From positions 11,628,649 to 11,692,648 of the forward strand of contig NW_025062477.1 of NCBI RefSeq assembly GCF_000002995.4: 64,000 bases of DNA. The letters are read 5' to 3'. This document shows positions 28,250-43,000 of the stretch, piece by piece. The first letter of the stretch is position 1. Every line of letters begins with the position of its first letter. The notes beneath the pieces were generated by a model. That model was not told the origin of the DNA. It saw nothing but the letters and a program-made list of their open reading frames with translations, and did not search any database. The stretch comes from Brugia malayi (Eukaryota > Nematoda > Chromadorea > Rhabditida > Onchocercidae). Both the position numbers and the translations under genes were made by a program.

Positions 28250-28291
28250 AATTACTAATTGATTTTTCTATTAATAGAAAAATTAGTAATT
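28250..28291. repeat. Nested inverted repeat
   Basis: A 20-bp palindrome, TTTTTCTATTAATAGAAAAA (28263-28282), is flanked by 9-base arms AATTACTAA and TTAGTAATT (28250-28258, 28283-28291), with a 4-base bulge TTGA on the left. Confidence 0.85.
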
Positions 28292-28517
28292 GATAAAGCT
28301 CTATTTATTTTATATGTTATATGTATTAATATTTGCATAAATAACTTTAAAAATATTTTCGATATTGTATTTTATTACATGCATTTAATTCTAAAAAAAA
28401 AGAAAGGAAGAGAAAATTCATTTACTTATTGTAACGAAAGGGTGCAATTTGAGTGTAGAACAGATGAAAGAAGACAGAAATGATTAGTTTGAGTGGGATA
28501 ATAGATGGAATGGGATG

Positions 28518-28680
28518 ATGGTTGTTGGTTGGTTGGATGGATGGATGGATGGATAGATGGAATGAAATGAAATGGAATGGAATGGCTCTGGTGGGTTGTC
28601 TGGTAGTAGTAGTTTGGTTGGTTGATTGGTTAGTTGGTTGGTTGGCTGGTTGATTCGTTCGTTTGTTCGTTTTGTTTTCA
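28518..28680. repeat. GGTT/GGAT/GAAT cryptic simple repeats
   Basis: Tetranucleotide runs GGTT, GGAT, GAAT and GTTC follow each other with interruptions. Minus-strand ORFs rich in Pro, Thr, Asn and Gln result from this. Confidence 0.85.
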
Positions 28681-30380
28681 TTCATTCGTTCTTTCGATGA
28701 ATCATTTTGGGACATTTTAATTTCTATGCAATATTTTTGTTTAATTCTCTATGTCATTTTTCTTCTTTCATTTTTTCCTCTTTCTTTCCTTCCCTTTTTT
28801 TTTTTTTATCTCTTTTCCAATTCTTTTACATATTTTCCTCTATTTTAAATTCTTTGTAAAGATTTTGTAGTGTAGATAGATATTCGTAGTATTAGTCGCC
28901 TTCGACTATCACTTTTACTAAATCAATGAATGTGTGATATTTGTTATTTCAATTCATAGATGATATTTGATGGTATACTATATTTAAGTAGGATTAAAAT
29001 GTTAGATTAACTATTTAGAAAGATTGCGATAATTAATTGATTTACTTTATTAGTTGCTATTACTTGATTAAAATTGGCAAAAGATATGGTGATAAGAGTA
29101 GACTGGATAAGACTGATAAAGTTTTCATTAGCAGTTGACGGAATCGTTTATAGTTAAGGCTATCAGAAAAAATGTTTATATTGTGAATTCTTTTATTATT
29201 ATTATTGTTATTATTATTAATAATAATAAGTAATAGTTTACTTGGTGGATTAAGCATGTTCGATCATTTTTCTATTAATAAATAGTAGTTCAGTGATAAT
29301 GATTATATTGTTTATTAGCGAGCTAGATATAAAAAAAAAGTTGCTTTTCGTAAGTAAACATTATTCGGTATATAAGTAATCATTCATATGCATTGCTTTA
29401 TTGAAGGAGTTTGATGTTTACAATTAGTGATCTGGATGTAAACATTATTTTTACATTGTTTCTAGCTTTTTTTTTTTTCTCATAATTCTGTGTTATATCA
29501 TTTGATAGGTAAATCATTAATATTTTATTTTGCTTGAATTTAACTAAAATTTAGTCAAAATAGAAAGGCTATCTTAAATTAACTTTATTTTATTACATGA
29601 TATTTTTGTAATTCGTTAGCATCATAATAATTTCATTTTATTACTTCATAAATTCAAATATTTGCTTTTTTTTAATGCGTCTATAATTTTAAATATATTT
29701 ACTAATTTGACAGTAAAGTTATTTCTATTTATATATTATGAAACTAAATCTTTCTGTTTGATCAAATCAGTCTGCTTGTAAGTAATTTTTTTCATTTCAG
29801 ATATGCACTCTAAAATATTTTTTCTCTTTTTGTTTGTATTTCATTAATTGATTGAGTAGGATCATTTCATTTCTTTATATTTAAAATGAGGAATTGTGTT
29901 TTCTTTTCCTTTTTTTTTTCTTTTTTTGAGTCTCTAGAGTAAAGAAAAAGGAAAGGAAAGGGAAAAGAAAAACTTTTAGTGGAAGTAAAACTATGTTAAA
30001 AGCAATAAGATCCGTTCCTGGGATAGCAGCTGAAGAAAAGAAAAGAAAAATCAGTGCTTTGAAAAGATGGAAAATAATGTATATATGTATATGTATGTAT
30101 GTATGTGTGATGTATATTTTGACGATGCCATCTCATATTTCGGGTTTTTTCTTCCTTTTTTTTTTGTATTTTTTCTCATTCTCGTGTTGTGGTGAAAAGC
30201 ATTATACTATTACCCTTTGGTAGAACTTTTATGTTATTTTCATTTTACTGCTTTACTGCTTTTTTTTTTGCCCCAAGCAGGAAAAAAAATCATTTTATGA
30301 CGAATTGTAGAGCGAGAAATAGGAGTGATATTCTTATAAAATTTATCGGATTTTCACATATAAAACTTATATATACATAT

Positions 30381-31558
<1,178 letters not shown>

Positions 31559-33740
31559 AATATTTGATTGCTTTGTATTCACAAAACTTTAAGATTTTTT
31601 TTATTTTATATGTATATATTAATATAACAATTACGAAAAAATTGTATTTTGTATGATAGAATAGTATTTATTAGTGATAATAGTTGTATTATTAGTTTTA
31701 ATGATAGTTATATATGTATGATAAAAAGAATAGAAATAATAGTTGTCAAGTAAAGTTTTACTATGAAAATTATCATGAGATATATTCTGCTAATTGAAAA
31801 ATAATTCTCAAAAAAAATTTTTTTAATTATTAAGAATAATTGTTTCTAAAGATTAAAAAATTGTTACAGTGTAATTAGGAAAATATAGTGTTAAATTAAA
31901 CTAAAGAAAATTTTTGGCTTTTTTTTTCTGTTAAGTTGTTATTAAAAGTTTTGGAATATATTATTTTTTTATTATGTAATTGATACTTTTAGGGGTATTT
32001 GTTATTTTTGTGATAACTACTTGCTTTTGTTGTCATTGGTTATTTAAAATTTGTTAATGTTTAAGTAATTTAAAATTTTGTTTCTCTTTATCTCTAACTC
32101 AGTAGTCGAAAAAAAAAAATTTTTTTTTTTCTTTTTGCACTTTCTAATGCTTTGTAGGCATTTCATCAAATATTAGCATCATTTTTACTTTTTTCTCCCT
32201 TTTTTTTTTTTTGACATTAAAAAGATATGGGTATATTTAAAGAGATGTGGGCATATTTAAAAGAGAAATGTGTAGTAGATTGCTGTTTCATTTACATTCG
32301 ATTATTTTGACGATTCATTTATCATCTCTACTCATTTTATTATTATTTACTATATGATGATAGAAAGTACAAGAAAGGGAAGAGGGAAAAGATGAAAAAA
32401 ATGGATGTGTTCTTTTTTTCCTGAATAGAAAATTTTTTAGTATGATTCATAGATGTATACATACTGTAAAATATTCTTTCTCAAAATTCCTTCCAAGTTT
32501 AGTTTTTCAAAAAAAGAAAAAAAAAAAAAGAAGATATAATCTTTTGTAATATTCAACTGTAATGTAACATCATTTATTTCTTTTTTTTTAAAAAAAAGCA
32601 TTAAATATAAGGTATAAATGTTTGTGAAAGTTTTAGTTTTATTTAATTTTTCTTCAAGAATTTTTGTTATTTACATATGTAAAATTGTCTTTTGCTCTTT
32701 CTGCAGTTATAATTTATTCATGTAATAGTTTGTTAGACTTTAATTAGTTCAAATTATTAGTAAGTTATGCTATTTATGATAAGTAAGCAGCGAAATGTTA
32801 TTGTCCTTCAATATCAACATATCAAAACATAAAAAATTACTATCATACTAAGTGTTAAATTGGTATTATGATTTTTCTTTTTCATAATAGTAAATATTGT
32901 TCGAGTTTAATCTACTCTATTGTTTGGTTTTTTTAAATTAATTTTTACTCTATTTTGAGCTGAATCTTTTAAAGCCGTTTTTAGAGGCAATTTGTAAACA
33001 GCATTCTGCAGAAGTTACTATGCAGAACTATGCAATTTATACGATTTTGAATAGGATCTTTTTTTTTTTTTTCATATAAGTTATGCTTTTTGATTATGAT
33101 TTACTTTAAAGAATTACTCAAATATCATTTCATTTCTTTTTATTAGAGATATTATTAACAATCAGTATCATTCTGTTATTTCTTTATCTCAGTATTTCTC
33201 ATTTTTCTTTTTAATTTTTTCCCCAAGATGCACATTATGATCATACTTCTTTATGCTAGGAAAAAAATTCTTTTTACTTGCTAGAATATTACCCTAAAAT
33301 GACTTGTCATTTCAGATAGAGTGATAAGAATTGATAAGGATTCTGTCTTCACTTCCGGGTTGTGTACGTCTATCAATTTTTCTTCTTTTGGGATTATTTT
33401 CTTGTCAATATTTTTTCATTTGTCTTTCTAAATGGTATTGCCGCTTTCTGATTGGTACTTATCAATTGCATTTTTTTTTCTCTCTCTTTGTGCTATTAGA
33501 AAGTGTGAACTGTATGCCAGATTCAGTTCCTTAATTTACTTTAGTTAGTTTTATCAAATATCAAAAAAAAAAAAATAAAATAAAAAAATTTAAAAAGTTA
33601 CACTGTACCTACCATTAAAAAAGTAACTTTTTATTTCAATTTCAGCAAAAAAATATCAGTTTCATTTGAAAGCATTTCCGTTTTTTTTTTCTACCTCTAC
33701 CTACTGATTGTTTTAATTAGAAATAACAAAAGAAAAAAGA

Positions 33741-33821
33741 GATTGATGATACTGTAGAAGAATTGATAACACTGTAGAAGACTGATACTACTGTAGTGAA
33801 GGACTGATGATACTGTAGGGA
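33741..33821. repeat. Short ACTGTAG minisatellite, 4 copies
   Basis: Units of 20-24 bases of the form GATTGATGATACTGTAGAA repeat four times with small changes. Confidence 0.7.
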
Positions 33822-35938
33822 GACATTGCTGATAATATGTATTGAAATATGATAAGAAATATGATCATATTAAATTACCCCTCACAATGCTATCAAACAG
33901 TAGTGGAAAATATGATATTTGATAAAAGGTTGGTGTATAAGACACATTAGTAGCAGTTGCCGAGAAATTTTTACGAGATTTTTCCGTAACATTTTTTTTT
34001 TTTTTTTTTTCTCTATGTTTTAAACAGATTTAAGTGAGAGAAGAATGTTTTACATTTCAAAAATACTTTACAATTATTTGCTCGTTTGAACTGGAACTGG
34101 AATTATTTTCTTTTGGATAGAAAATTTTTTAATGGATTAGAGTGGTAGAATTTAAAATTGCAGAAGTTTATGATTTTTTGTTAATGTAAATTTGAATGAG
34201 TGAAATTTTGATGGTGGTAGTTTTGCATTTCTATAAATAATATCCGGTAAAATTTTTTTGAAACAGGAAGAGGGGAGAGAGAGAGGAGGAGGAGGAGGAG
34301 GTTAAGAGATTATCTATAAATAGGTACCAATTACAAACGATTAGCGATTTATAGACGTTACATCGTTTACATTGTGCTGATTTTGATTTTATGATTTAAT
34401 TTTCGAAAATTCAAGCTCTTCATGTTAGCTTTTATATTTGATAGTTTCAGAAGAATAATTTTTGAGTATTTTTGCTGTAGTGCATGTGAATGAAGGGATC
34501 AATTTAATTTATCAAAATTCTTGTTTATTTTTACTTTTATATCTTGTTTCTCAATTATTATTTCATCTTCTTGAAATTGTCGAGAAATAGTCTTTTATTT
34601 TAGGAGAAACATTACTTGATTTCAAAAAGAACAAAATTGAATTTTAAATTATTTTAAAATTAAATCTTTGCGTTACTTATCATAGAATATTATGTATGTT
34701 ACGCTTGTATCCGCGAATAATAAATGTATCATATAAAATATTTTTATAGTGTTCTCCTCTCGCTCTCTCTCTCTGTCTTTCTCGTAAATAAGTTTTATTT
34801 ATCAAGATTCGATCAACTGATTGGATAATTTTTGATTGAACTAAAAATTGACAAGTTAGAAAATAAAGGAGGGTAATTTTTTATCTCCATTATGAAGTTC
34901 AAATCAGCAGTTGTCATACAAAAAGAAAGTTAAATGAAACTTTTGCGATAGTAGTAGTACGCCAAATTACAGATAAACATCAGCAAAGAAATTGAAGAAG
35001 AGTTGATGAGAGCTGATTTTTGACCAACTGTAGTTGTCAATTAGTAAATCTTTTAGCTTTACATAAATTGGCCTACGTAGGAGATATTTGTTAAAAAAAA
35101 AGAAGTTGTAATAAATCGTAGTATTGGCGAAGATAAAAGAAAATAACGTGAAAGATATAAGAATGAAAAATTAGATACATGTTCCATCAATTTGCATTCT
35201 TTTTAGTAACATCTGGTATATATTATATATCCGTTCTTATGTATTGCTAATTTAAATTGATAGAAGAAAAGAGAACAGAAAAAAAATGTTATCATTCATT
35301 TATGTCTTTTGTTATTTTGTTTTATCACATCCATTGAAATTTTTTTTAGTTTTTTTTTTTTTAATTTTTAATTTTTTAAAACTATTTTTTTAGTTTTTTT
35401 TTTTGATTTTTTTAAATTTAAATTTTTTTAATTTTAAAATTTTAATAGATTAAATTGAAATTATAACGAAGAGAACAAAAAGAATTAAAATTAAATTTTT
35501 GTTCCTTTTAGCATGCTATTATAATTTTCCAAAAATGTACATCTATTAGGTGATTATTTTTCTGGTGCTCATGTCTTTTTCTGTTGATGAACGAAGAATA
35601 CCTGATTTTCCTAGACATTTATTTCGAACTGGTTTTGCTCATGTATTAAATTTATGGTATGATTGCGCACACCAATACTGTAAAACGTAAAATGAAAACA
35701 GAAAATACATTGCTAACAATAAACTGTCTTTTATATTTAACATTTCTAAAGGTAATGATATAATCTAATTATGATATTTTCTTAAGCTTTGTTTTCTTTA
35801 AATAATTAAAAGCAGTTTATTTGTTATTATCAAAAAAAAAAAAAAAAGGATGAGAAAAGAGTTTTTAGATTTTTTAAATCAATTTATCATTTTTGCATCA
35901 TTTACTAGGAATATTTGAGAAATATTTAGATCAGTATA

Positions 35939-35942
<4 letters not shown>

Positions 35943-35972
<30 letters not shown>
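35943..35972. repeat. AT dinucleotide run
   Basis: About fourteen AT units without interruption. Confidence 0.95.
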
Positions 35973-35974
<2 letters not shown>

Positions 35975-38900
35975 GAGTTTTACTATATTCTTATCCCACT
36001 ATTATGAAAAAAATTTTACAGTGATTATTTGTTGAATAAGCTATCATCATATAAAGTTAATTGCTGTTGAAATATTAGGATTATTGATGTGGAATGAGAT
36101 AGAAATAAAAATGCATTATTATTTATGTTGAATTTAGTTGGTACAGCTGTCATTTGAATTATTGATGTGCCATTTGTGAATTCAATTCTTGTCCTAATGC
36201 AATATATTGAATGTTGTCATCATTTACATCTTGCACATCCTCACTTAACTATTTTTCATTTATTCATTAAAACATTTAATGTAACTTTTATTTCCTATCT
36301 ATTTTTCAGTCAGTTTTTTTTTTTCTTTTTTTTTTAATTTTATGTTGTTTCATTTTTTTATTTTGTTTATAAATTATTTGTTGCTATTGTCTATTTTAAT
36401 ACAAGTGTTTTAAAATTTAAATGTTGCGTCTATTTTTTCCTTTCTCTCTCTCTTTATTTATTTATTATTATTTTTTCAATATATTTTTGTATTCCTGAAA
36501 TATTGTTTAGCGGAAAAGGAAAAAAAAAAGAAAAGGTGAAGAAATGGGAGAGAATTATGTGATATTATACCATAAAATGATATGATACCATGTGATGTAT
36601 TATTATCTAACTTTTAATTCGTTTTGTTACAAATTTATGTATAATAAAATAATAGGATGTAAATTTTATAACTTTTTTCGCTCTATCGTTAGATTTTCTT
36701 TATATTAAAATAGTTGTAAGCCTAACTTATATATTTGTTATATTTTGTCATTTCATAATAATTTATTACTGTGACAATGATCACATTATAAATGCATTAG
36801 AGCTAAAAGTTATAAAATTTAATTATATTCCATCTATACTTTTAATGTATATCATTATTAGTGGTTTTATTATTTGCTTAGATTACTCATTTATCAATTC
36901 TAAATCTTTTAAAGCATATAGCATATATTCTATAAAAAGAAAAGAAAAAAGATGAATTGAACCGATTAAATGTATTTATTTATTAATTACATTGAGTAAT
37001 TTTTTTTTTTTTTTTCTCATCTTTTTTAATGTTAAAATGATAGCATATAGTGATTACCGTTGCTTGTATCATTTGAGAAAGGAAAGGTTCGATTAAGAAA
37101 CGGCACAGGTGTACTGATTGACAGTGATATGAGCTGGTTTAGTATCATTACAAGGCATTCTTCAACTTACAATCTCATGGCATTGACTGACTGATTGATG
37201 ATTGCCCGATTTTTGATACAGCCCCGTTCATCATACCGCCGCACATTTTTTTTTTTGCTAAATTGCTTTTGTGATGTGTTGTTATACTGTAAAATTATTC
37301 TAACTCATTTTATTTGCTTTCTTCAGTAGCTATTATTCTTTGTTAGTACTGCTATTTTGTAGTTGTAGTAGTAGTAGTGGTGGTTGTTGTTGTTGTTATT
37401 GTTATAGCTGTAAAAGATAAACAATGATGGTATTAATATGGAATGTGTTATGAATATGAAAAGCAAATGATTGGAAAAAAAGATTAGTGTTTGCTTTAAA
37501 TGAATAGGATTATAATGAGAGAAGCTATAGTAATATTGTTTGTTTGTTAATTTTTTTACTATAATATAATTTATTTATTATGATATAATATGATTTTAGT
37601 TATAATTTTATTATAATATAATTAAGGGAAATTTATCATCTTTCAAATTTTATTTTTAAAGTATTATTTTAATTCAATTTATAAAACAATTTACTAGACT
37701 AGAGTAATAAATTTATGATGCCGTTTTTTTTTTTTTTTTTTTTTTTTTCAATCATTACTATCAATTTATTTAATGATAGATGAATCATCAGTTATTGCTA
37801 TTGACTAGTCATTTATTGTTGTTTGTAAGGATAGCAATGACAATGTTGACAATATTATTGCGAAATGATTTGTTTATTTGCTAAAATTTTAAGCTGAATC
37901 ATGTTTATGACTAATTTCTGATGTATATGTATGTGTTTAGTAATGAAAACATGAAGAAATGGGAAGAAATTGATTTAGCATACGAGATAATAATAAATTT
38001 TAGTGTGCGAAAGATAAACATCCGTTTTAGTGACGGATGACCCATACATATTAAATTTTGTCGCATGATGGGAGAGTTATCATTTTGCAAGGTCAATTAG
38101 GCATTGATTTGATTTATCTGAGTGTGATCATGAATGAATCAATGAATGAAAAAGTTGGCCTTAAGTAAGCAAAGGTCGTGTTATGTCTAAAAATTGGTTG
38201 ATATGTTCTACATCTTTAATGTTTTTTTTTTTTTTTTTTTGTATCAAATCTTTTTAACTTATATTGGGATATTTGATGATTTTTCATAAGAAAATTTGAG
38301 GGAATAAAGTATAATTATTATTGTTATGTTTTTAATTCATTTTATTGTATTTCATAGAAAATAATAGTAATCATATGATATTAGCATATTATAATAAAAT
38401 TGTGAAATAATTTTACAAAAATAATTCACATAATGAATCATTTTTGAAATATTTAATTTCTTGTGTAAAAGTACTAATTGTTATCTGTTATTTAAATTAT
38501 TTATTACGTGGTTTAATTTTATAGTTTTCAGGAATACATACGAATATTAATTAACAGTGTAGATTGTTAGGTTATTATATTATTAATTAAATTAGCGATT
38601 TCTATTTTCGTAACAAAATGTATTGATAAAATATTTTTAGAAGTTTTATGGTGATGATTATTATATTATAATGCATTATGTCAATTTTTAGATGGAAAAG
38701 TATTTAAAAAATTATTTAAAAAACTTTAAAAAAATTAAAAATTATGATCAATTGAAATTTAATTGAATTCTCTGTCATCTTTATTCCATTCTAACATTTC
38801 ACTTCATGCTTTACTTTTCATTTAAACAATTCACCGGCTAACACTAAGCATATTCGTTTTATTATCTCTCATCGTCGTCTACTTAAATCTCCATGGTAGC

Positions 38901-40011
38901 ACTTACATTTGTAGGATAATAGTTAATTTCTGGATAATTATAATTTCTTTTTCATTTCTGAAATTCATTTTTTAACATTTAAATTACGATAGGTAGCAAT
39001 TTAGAAGTTGAGTGTAAATTGAAGAGCATATAGTAGGATTAGCGCTAGGAAAATAGTAATAATTATTTATTAATTCATTTTATAAAAATGTTAACAATTT
39101 TTTTTTAATGTATTTTTTATAATTTGTTGCAATTATGTCTTTCTTTCCTGTTTATTCTTCGTTCTTTTTTCCGGTTTCTTTCCATTATAGCCTCGTATCT
39201 TTTTCTTATAAGAATTTTGTACGAATGAGAAGGTAGATGAATGTAATATTTTCTCATCATTCATTATATTGTTAATAGTGTATAAAAAAACTTTTTATCA
39301 AATGTATTATCCCGAATTTTATTACATTTAGTTTTATTTTGTTACTTATCCACTAATAATATGTAGTATTTTTAGTTCAGGGAATAGTCACATAAAATAT
39401 AAGTTCAGGAAAGAAAATAGGAAATCTTTAGTGTTAATTTCTTTTTCCTGCTTCCATGATTTTATTATTTCGTTTCAGTTAAATTTTTGATGATTTATTA
39501 TATAAATTTGGAAACATTTCTACATTTATCTAGGAAATGTTATATTTTGTGATGATGAGAAAAGAATATGAAAATTATCAGTCGATGTGATAAACATGAA
39601 GTTGAGGTCAAATTGATTATAGATTCTTAATAGGATTAATAGGGATATTAATACTGTATACTTCAAAATTTGAAAGGTTACTTACCGTAGAATTGAAAAT
39701 GACCTTTTCGCGATTTTACTTTGTTATACTTCATAACTTTCAATTTTTTATAGTATTTAGATGCTTTTTTAAATTTTGATCATGATATACTTTTTCTCTT
39801 CCTCTTTCCTTCTCTCTCCCTCTCTCCCTGTAAATAAGGAATTATTTTGTATTTGAATGAGATATGTTAATCAGTTGACGAACATGAATGTTTCAATAGA
39901 CAAATATACATATCAGAATTCCTCTCTTCAACATTACTCAGCTAAATCGTTGTATTTTTGAAATAACTAGACTAACAAATTTTTATTTATATCAGTTTTT
40001 TTTTTTTCTTT

Positions 40012-40020
40012 TTTTTTCAG
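40012..40020 (+). promoter_or_regulatory. Candidate trans-splice or cis acceptor before the homeobox start
   Basis: TTTTTTCAG after a long T tract ends 60 bases before the ATG at 40081, with an in-frame TAA just before the ATG. It could receive a spliced leader or an untranslated exon from the desert upstream. Confidence 0.5.
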
Positions 40021-40080
40021 CAATTGCATTTCACTAAACTATAAAGTTGGAAATAGTCTGGTGTAAATTTTGAAATCTAA

Positions 40081-43000
40081 ATGGTTGCAAGTTACGTATT
40101 TCCACATGGTGCTACATCACCAACAACTGAAGCTACACTTATTTTACCTTCTTCACCATCATCTGTTGCTGCAATTGAAAAAACTAAGCAACGTCAACAG
40201 GTTAGTAATTTTTTATAAAATTTCTTCCTATATTATATTATTTAAATGAGAGAGAAAAAAAAAAAAAAAAAAACTAATTTGATTATTTTACAAATAATTA
40301 TTGGAATAGATAGTATATTAATGCTACTTACTACATGATCACAATTAAAATTTTATTTTTTTCTTTTTATTTATAAACTTTATTATTTCGTAATCTTTAT
40401 TCATTCAATCAATATCTTTAATAAGAATAAATATAAATATAGTTGTTGTGTTATTTATAAATATATATATATCGATGAATGATGAAATATATATATGTCA
40501 GTAAAGTGTATGCATAAAGGAGAGAGGGAAGGGGGAAGGGAGGTATGTATATGTATTGTATATATGTGTATGATGTGTTTGGTGTGATATTATTTCGAAA
40601 TTTGGTTGAGAAAAGCATGTGTGCTGTGAAATTGATGTTTTTTAGTGATGAAATATACCCTTGGGTAAATGAGTGAGTGAATGGATGAATGAATGAATGA
40701 ATGAAAGTAAAGTAAGTGAGTAGTGAATGGATGAATTTATTGCTGTTTGAAAGATGCAAAATGACTTTGTTCCATTGATGATGATAATGATGATGATGAT
40801 AATGATGATGTTGATAATGATGATGCTGCTGCTGCTAATGTTAACGATAATGATGATAGCGATGATAATAATAATTGATGAAGATGATGATGTTGATAAT
40901 TATAATGGTGATAATGATGAGATAATAATGGTGATGACGATGATGGTGATGATTAGATTATAATAATAAGATGGTAATGGTGATGATTATAATAGTGATG
41001 ATGATAATAATAATAATTGGTAATGAGATTATAATGATGATAGTGATGATGAAGTTTGTTTGAAGTAATGAAGTATGAGGAGACAGGTTTGTAATGCTGC
41101 AGATAAAAATATAATGTGACGACAGTAAAATGATGTGAAGGGAAAAATGTCTTTATTTTTTTCTTTTTTGTTGTAGTTTTATCTATTTCTGTATGTTCAA
41201 TTATTCATTAGTGTGTACTTATAAGAGTTGTTAGATTTAATAATAAAGTTTGAAATGAATAAAAGTAAGAGCTAATTTAATTAATGATCCTAATAGAAGT
41301 AAACAAGAAACAGAATGTACTAATAACTTCATTTTTCATTTAACTTAGTATAATTACATAGCAATTCCTTTTTTCTTTTCGATTTCCTATAAATTGCCAT
41401 TAACGTTAATCAAGGCAAAGGTAGTTCATCTTTTCAGGTCAATTAGTAAGAAGGAATTTTAGTTAATTATGTACTATATATATATATATGTATATCAATC
41501 TTCTGTAACTGTATTTTTACCCGAATAATAATACATTTATTGTTACTTGATTAATTGTCACATTTTTAATCTGTAGCACTTGCATCACATCTTGCTGTTT
41601 TATTTGTTGAATTAAATGTTGCAATTTTTTAAAGTTTTAAAGTAAAAATAGTTATATTTCTTTTTTATTATTTTTTTTAATTTTGTTCTGCATATTGTGT
41701 TGTTATACAAATGAAATAGAAAGATAAAGCGGTAAATTTTTTTTCCTCTAAATTTAGCATTTAAAGAATGGACGATACATTTATTTATCATCGGTATAGC
41801 TTATTATCAGAAACAAAAAAAAAAAAAAATATTTTTCAAAATGTATTTGATGGTTTTGTGTGTCACATATATATGTTGACATTTATCAATGAATCATTTG
41901 AACTTTAATCTCAGTTGTCAAAACAGAGCGGAAAAAGTGAATTTGTTTTCGTGGAAAAAAAAATGTGTAATATTTTCAGGCAGCAATGCTTGATGCATGG
42001 TTAGCAATGCATGGTGATAATCTTTACCCTTGTCGGGAAGAAAAAGAACGTTTAGCAAAAGATATGTCAATGACTTATATACAGGTTGTTACTTTTTGTT
42101 TTTAAAAAATTGTTTATTATTGTTTGTTATGGATTTTAGATATTTGGTAAATAAGCGGCTGTATTGATGAAGGTACCCGAAAGAAAAGATAATTTTGATA
42201 ACTGTAAATATACAAACTTTTTAGGATAATATCTCATTTAGATAATGAATTATGCTTAGTTTATAAATGGTAAGTTTCTTTTTTTGTGATAAGAATGCAT
42301 TCATAAGAAATACTGAATAATAGTTTGCAGATTTTCTCATTTTTTCGACACTTTTTTATATTATTATAAAATAATATCTTTTATGCTTGGGTTTCACGTT
42401 TCAAACTTAGCGGATTCATCTCAAGCTATTGTGTTAATATAAATAGCATTTGATATGTTCTAAAGTACTTTTATATTATAATATTTTTTATTGCAATATT
42501 TTTTTTTTTTTACATTATTATATTTAACATTTTTTCCCCATTTCTCTACTACGATCTCTAATTCTCAAATACAATTCTAGTTTATTTGATTTCATTTGCT
42601 TTTTAGTTTGGCCTAATTTGAGCTATTAATAATCTGAGGTAGTCACACATTTTTATTGTGACTGTTTTTCTTTTTTAGAGTTTTAGTAATTAAAACTATG
42701 TTGAATATTATTAAAACTATATATTAAATTAAAATTAAAAATTAAAACTATGATGCTACGAATACTGATTATTATTATTATTGTTTACTACTGTAATTGT
42801 TATTATTACTTTTCTCTCTTTTTTACTATTTTTTTCTCTCTTTTTTATTACCACTTAACTATTACCTATTATTGATTATAGGAGATTGAAAGTTGAATTT
42901 TGTTGTAAGATAGAATGCATATATTTCTTTTCCCATATATTTCTCGTCGATATCGGTAGAGGATGTCAAAGAGAGGAGGAAGTATTTTATTTTTATTTGT

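Noticed and set aside
28422..28715. Minus-strand Asn/Gln/Thr/Pro-rich ORFs
   Set aside because: They come from GGTT/GGAT simple repeats; no conserved residues and no splice support.
40754..40963. Met/Ile/Asp-rich ORF
   Set aside because: Translation of the degenerate GAT/GATAAT repeat in an intron of the homeobox gene.
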